A model generated the notes under the pieces. That model worked only from the letters and a program-made list of their open reading frames with translations. It made no database searches and was not told the origin of the DNA. A stretch of DNA of 35,293 nt from Eubacteriales bacterium (GTDB taxonomy: Bacteria; Bacillota; Clostridia; Lachnospirales; Lachnospiraceae), in the NCBI GenBank assembly GCA_030524785.1, contig JAUNFZ010000027.1, forward strand, positions 1 to 35,293, in the 5' to 3' direction. Each line of letters starts with the position of its first letter. The first letter of the stretch is position 1. Below are positions 33,353 through 35,293 of the stretch, piece by piece. Made by a program: the position numbers and the translations under genes.

Positions 33353-34004
33353 AATCAAAAAATCTTATAAACAGTCTAAAAACATTTATGACGATGTACT
33401 GACGCAGGAAAAATGGTGGAGCAGGCTGTATATCCGCCTGTTTTGGAGCGGCGTGGACGATAATGCGGTGGCGCAGGAAGTATTGAAATACATACCCGAT
33501 GATTTTTCGGGAAGGCTTCTCGATGTGCCTGTGGGGACGGCGGTGTTTACCTGTGGAAAATATAAAAAGCTGAAAAACGCCGACATCACCTGCCTTGACT
33601 ACAGCGAGGATATGCTGGAGCAGGCGCAGGACAGATTTAAAAAATCTGGGATTACAAATATCTCGGCAATTCAAGGTGATGTAGGAAATCTTCCGTTTGA
33701 GGATAATAGTTTCGATATTGTGCTGAGCATGAACGGTTTTCACGCTTTCCCCGATAAAGAAAAGGCATATGCCGAAACAAACCGTGTTCTGAAAAAGGGC
33801 GGGAAATTTATTGCCTGCTTCTATATCAAGGGTAAGTCAGAAATCACAGATTTTCTTGTATCAGCTATCCTTGTAAAAAAGGGCTGGTTTACCCCGCCTT
33901 TTGAAACCGTAGCCTCACTGAAACAAAGACTTGAAAAGATGTACACAATCAAGAATTTTCATGTAAGAGGTTCTATGGTCTGGTTCTGTGCCATAAAGAA
34001 ATAG
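33342..34004 (+). CDS. Class I SAM-dependent methyltransferase
   Basis: 220 residues. Motif I is degenerate (RLLDVPVGTAVFTCG instead of DxGxGxG), while CLDYSEDMLEQAQ, IQGDVGNLPFEDNSFDIVLSMNGFHAFP and RVLKKGGKFI are typical UbiE-like motifs. The N-terminal 50 residues (KKSYKQSKNIYDDVLTQEKWWSRLYIRLFW) form a helical cap. It overlaps the ICMT-like gene by 11 bases and is followed by a terminator. Substrate unknown; lipid or quinone-like molecules are plausible from the membrane neighbours. Confidence 0.88.
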   Translation: MDDKIKKSYKQSKNIYDDVLTQEKWWSRLYIRLFWSGVDDNAVAQEVLKYIPDDFSGRLLDVPVGTAVFTCGKYKKLKNADITCLDYSEDMLEQAQDRFKKSGITNISAIQGDVGNLPFEDNSFDIVLSMNGFHAFPDKEKAYAETNRVLKKGGKFIACFYIKGKSEITDFLVSAILVKKGWFTPPFETVASLKQRLEKMYTIKNFHVRGSMVWFCAIKK

Positions 34005-34035
34005 TACAAAATGAAAATAAAAACTGAGATAAAAC

Positions 34036-34081
34036 AAATCCCTGTATCGAACTGATAATATGGCTCTATACAGGGATTTTT
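34036..34081 (+). terminator. Terminator of the methyltransferase operon
   Basis: AAATCCCTGTAT (34036-34047) pairs with ATACAGGGATTT (34068-34079), followed by TTC. It lies 32 bases after the last cargo gene and about 90 bases before the element end. Confidence 0.8.
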
Positions 34082-34146
34082 CATAGTCGTTTTGAATTTG
34101 CGACCCCCTAATTAGAGGAAAAATCAAAATGTTTCCGTAAAAATCA

Positions 34147-34175
34147 GATTGTATCAAAGACAGCGTTTACATAGA
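34147..34175. other. Element 2 right attachment site
   Basis: GATTGTATCAAA (34147-34158), 15 bases, then GA (34174-34175). It mirrors the left end exactly in arm length. Recombinase coding sequence resumes at GAC GAA GGC. Confidence 0.75.
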
Positions 34176-35293
34176 CGAAGGCATTTCCGGTACGAATACA
34201 AAGAAGCGGAAAGAATTTAACCGCATGATAGCGTGCGCTAAGAACGGTGATTTTGATTTGATTATCACAAAGGAGATTTCACGTTTTGCGCGAAATACCC
34301 TCGACAGCATTTATTATACCCGTGACCTCAAAAAGCACGGCGTCGGCGTTATCTTTATGAATGATAATATCAACACCTTGGACGGCGATGCAGAGCTTCG
34401 GCTTGCCATTATGTCCTCTATCGCACAGGAAGAAAGCCGCAAGACTTCCGAGCGTGTGAAATGGGGGCAGAAGCGCCAGATGGAACAAGGCGTGGTATTC
34501 GGACGAAGTATGCTTGGCTATGACGTCCGTGACGGCAAAATGTATATCAACGAGGATGGGGCAAAGGTTGTCCGCCGCATCTTTCATAAGTTTGTGGATG
34601 AGGGCAAAGGCACTCACGTGATAGCCCGTGAGCTTCGGGAGGAAGGCATTTTGCCCTGCCGCGTTAAGGAGTGGCAGAATACGGTTATTCTCCGTATTCT
34701 CCGCAATGAGAAGTACTGCGGCGACTTAGTCCAGAAAAAAACCTACACGCCAGATTTTCTCTCCCACGAAAAGAAAGCAAACCTTGGCCAGGAGGAATTT
34801 GTTATCATTAAAGACCACCACGAGCCAATTATCTCCCGTGAGCTGTTTGAAAAAGCCAACCGCATTTTGGATGAGCGTTCTCTTTCTCAGGAGGGAAAGG
34901 CGAAGTACAGCAGCCGTTATCCCTTTTCCGGAAAAATCAAATGCGGATGCTGCGGCGGGGGCTGTGTGGCGAGGTATAAAACCCGCAAAGACGGAAGCCG
35001 TTATAGGGCGTGGCGCTGTCATGAAGCCGCTAAACACGGGAGACCTCATGTTGATAAGGCAGGGAAGCAGGTGGGTTGTGCGGGCCCTACTATCCGAAAT
35101 GAAGATGTGACACATATCATGTATCTGGTGACGAAAAGCCTGAAGTATAATAGAGAGAAAATCACAAATAACCTTATTTCCATTATCGGGTCCATAATTG
35201 CTGTGGACACTATGGGCACAGATGCCTGGAAGATGAAAACCCAGACTGCAGCTATTGAGGATAAGCAGCAGACGGCGATAAAGCAGCAGACGA
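34174..35293 (+). pseudogene. Serine recombinase, C-terminal part, split by element 2 (runs off the window)
   Basis: Continues the gene begun at 25645: DEGISGTNTKKRKEFNRMI, then ITKEISRFARNTLDS, MSSIAQEESRKTSERVKWGQK, the recombinase domain (FGRSMLGYDV onward) and the zinc ribbon IKCGCCGG with WRCHEAA and HVDKAGKQVGC. It then enters the start of a coiled coil (AAIEDKQQTAIKQQT) where the window ends. No stop or frameshift is seen in 373 codons, so the coding sequence has not decayed since the insertion, implying a recent event or preserved excision potential. Confidence 0.92.

Larger units (their letters stand above)
25828..34175. mobile_element. Element 2: 8.35 kb serine-recombinase element inserted in another recombinase gene
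   Basis: Crossover is placed at GA 25828-25829 and GA 34174-34175, 8346 bp apart. The outer flanks join to TTT GCC GAC GAA GGC ATT, restoring FADEGISG. The inner flanks join to a 56-bp attP symmetric around GA: on each side 15 bases and then a perfect 12-base arm (GATTGTATCAAA, 34147-34158; its inverse at 25845-25856), with both arms at exactly the same distance from GA. Contents are remnants of an ECF transporter and a DtxR regulator, two small regulatory proteins, a 94-residue protein, two overlapping recombinases and a methyltransferase/membrane-protein operon closed by a terminator. No transfer genes are seen. Confidence 0.82.

Noticed and set aside
25845-34158. 12-bp inverted ends of element 2 as terminal inverted repeats of a DDE transposon
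   Set aside because: No transposase and no target-site duplication are visible, and the arms are equidistant from a shared GA at which the target gene rejoins in frame. Serine-recombinase half sites explain this better.

Overview
The window looks like a chromosome segment from a spore-forming Clostridia member, probably Lachnospiraceae. The grounds are moderate GC, AGGAGG-type ribosome sites, a gap-pgk-tpiA glycolytic run, a broken cotJC-type manganese catalase and many large serine recombinases. Species cannot be named from this sequence alone.

Layout. (1) 1-6244 is core chromosome: the end of gap, pgk, tpiA, a three-gene polar amino-acid ABC importer, then on the minus strand an AlkD-like DNA glycosylase and a YhcH-family protein. 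(2) 6564-13373 is a 6.8 kb element inserted inside a manganese catalase gene. The catalase C-terminus lies at 6464-6571 and its central part at 13372-13735, both minus strand. The element carries a secreted four-repeat SH3 protein, a class A beta-lactamase-like protein, a small secreted repeat protein, a response regulator/histidine kinase pair, a small ORF and a large serine recombinase next to one end. Joining the outer flanks restores the catalase reading frame. Joining the inner flanks gives a near-symmetric attP centred on GA. (3) 13952-18396 holds a DUF6483-like protein, an XRE membrane regulator, and a LysR regulator divergent from an aldo/keto reductase-cupin-carboxymuconolactone decarboxylase operon. 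(4) 18758-24992 is a sugar-acid module: GntR-family repressor, GntP permease, IlvD/Edd-type dehydratase, KDPG aldolase and KDG kinase. It imports an aldonate-type acid, dehydrates it to a 2-keto-3-deoxy acid, phosphorylates it and cleaves it. A 206 bp direct repeat with one mismatch flanks the module. (5) From 25284 onward is mobile DNA: a small ORF and a serine recombinase gene that is split by a second element (25828-34175, about 8.35 kb). That element carries two overlapping recombinases, regulatory small proteins, scrambled remnants of an ECF-transporter S component and a DtxR regulator, and a five-gene methyltransferase/membrane-protein cargo. The rest of the split recombinase resumes at 34174 and runs off the window.

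The main result is that both insertions can be resolved to the base pair from sequence logic alone. In each, the outer flanks rebuild an uninterrupted protein and the inner flanks rebuild a symmetric attP with a GA centre. The second element sits in the codons for the conserved EGISG motif of another element's recombinase, so one mobile element has disabled another's integrase. The first element's cargo (two-component system, secreted SH3 and beta-lactamase-like proteins, an unknown repeat peptide, and four 11-bp repeats that look like the response regulator's operator) reads as a self-contained envelope-sensing unit that I do not recognise as a described system.
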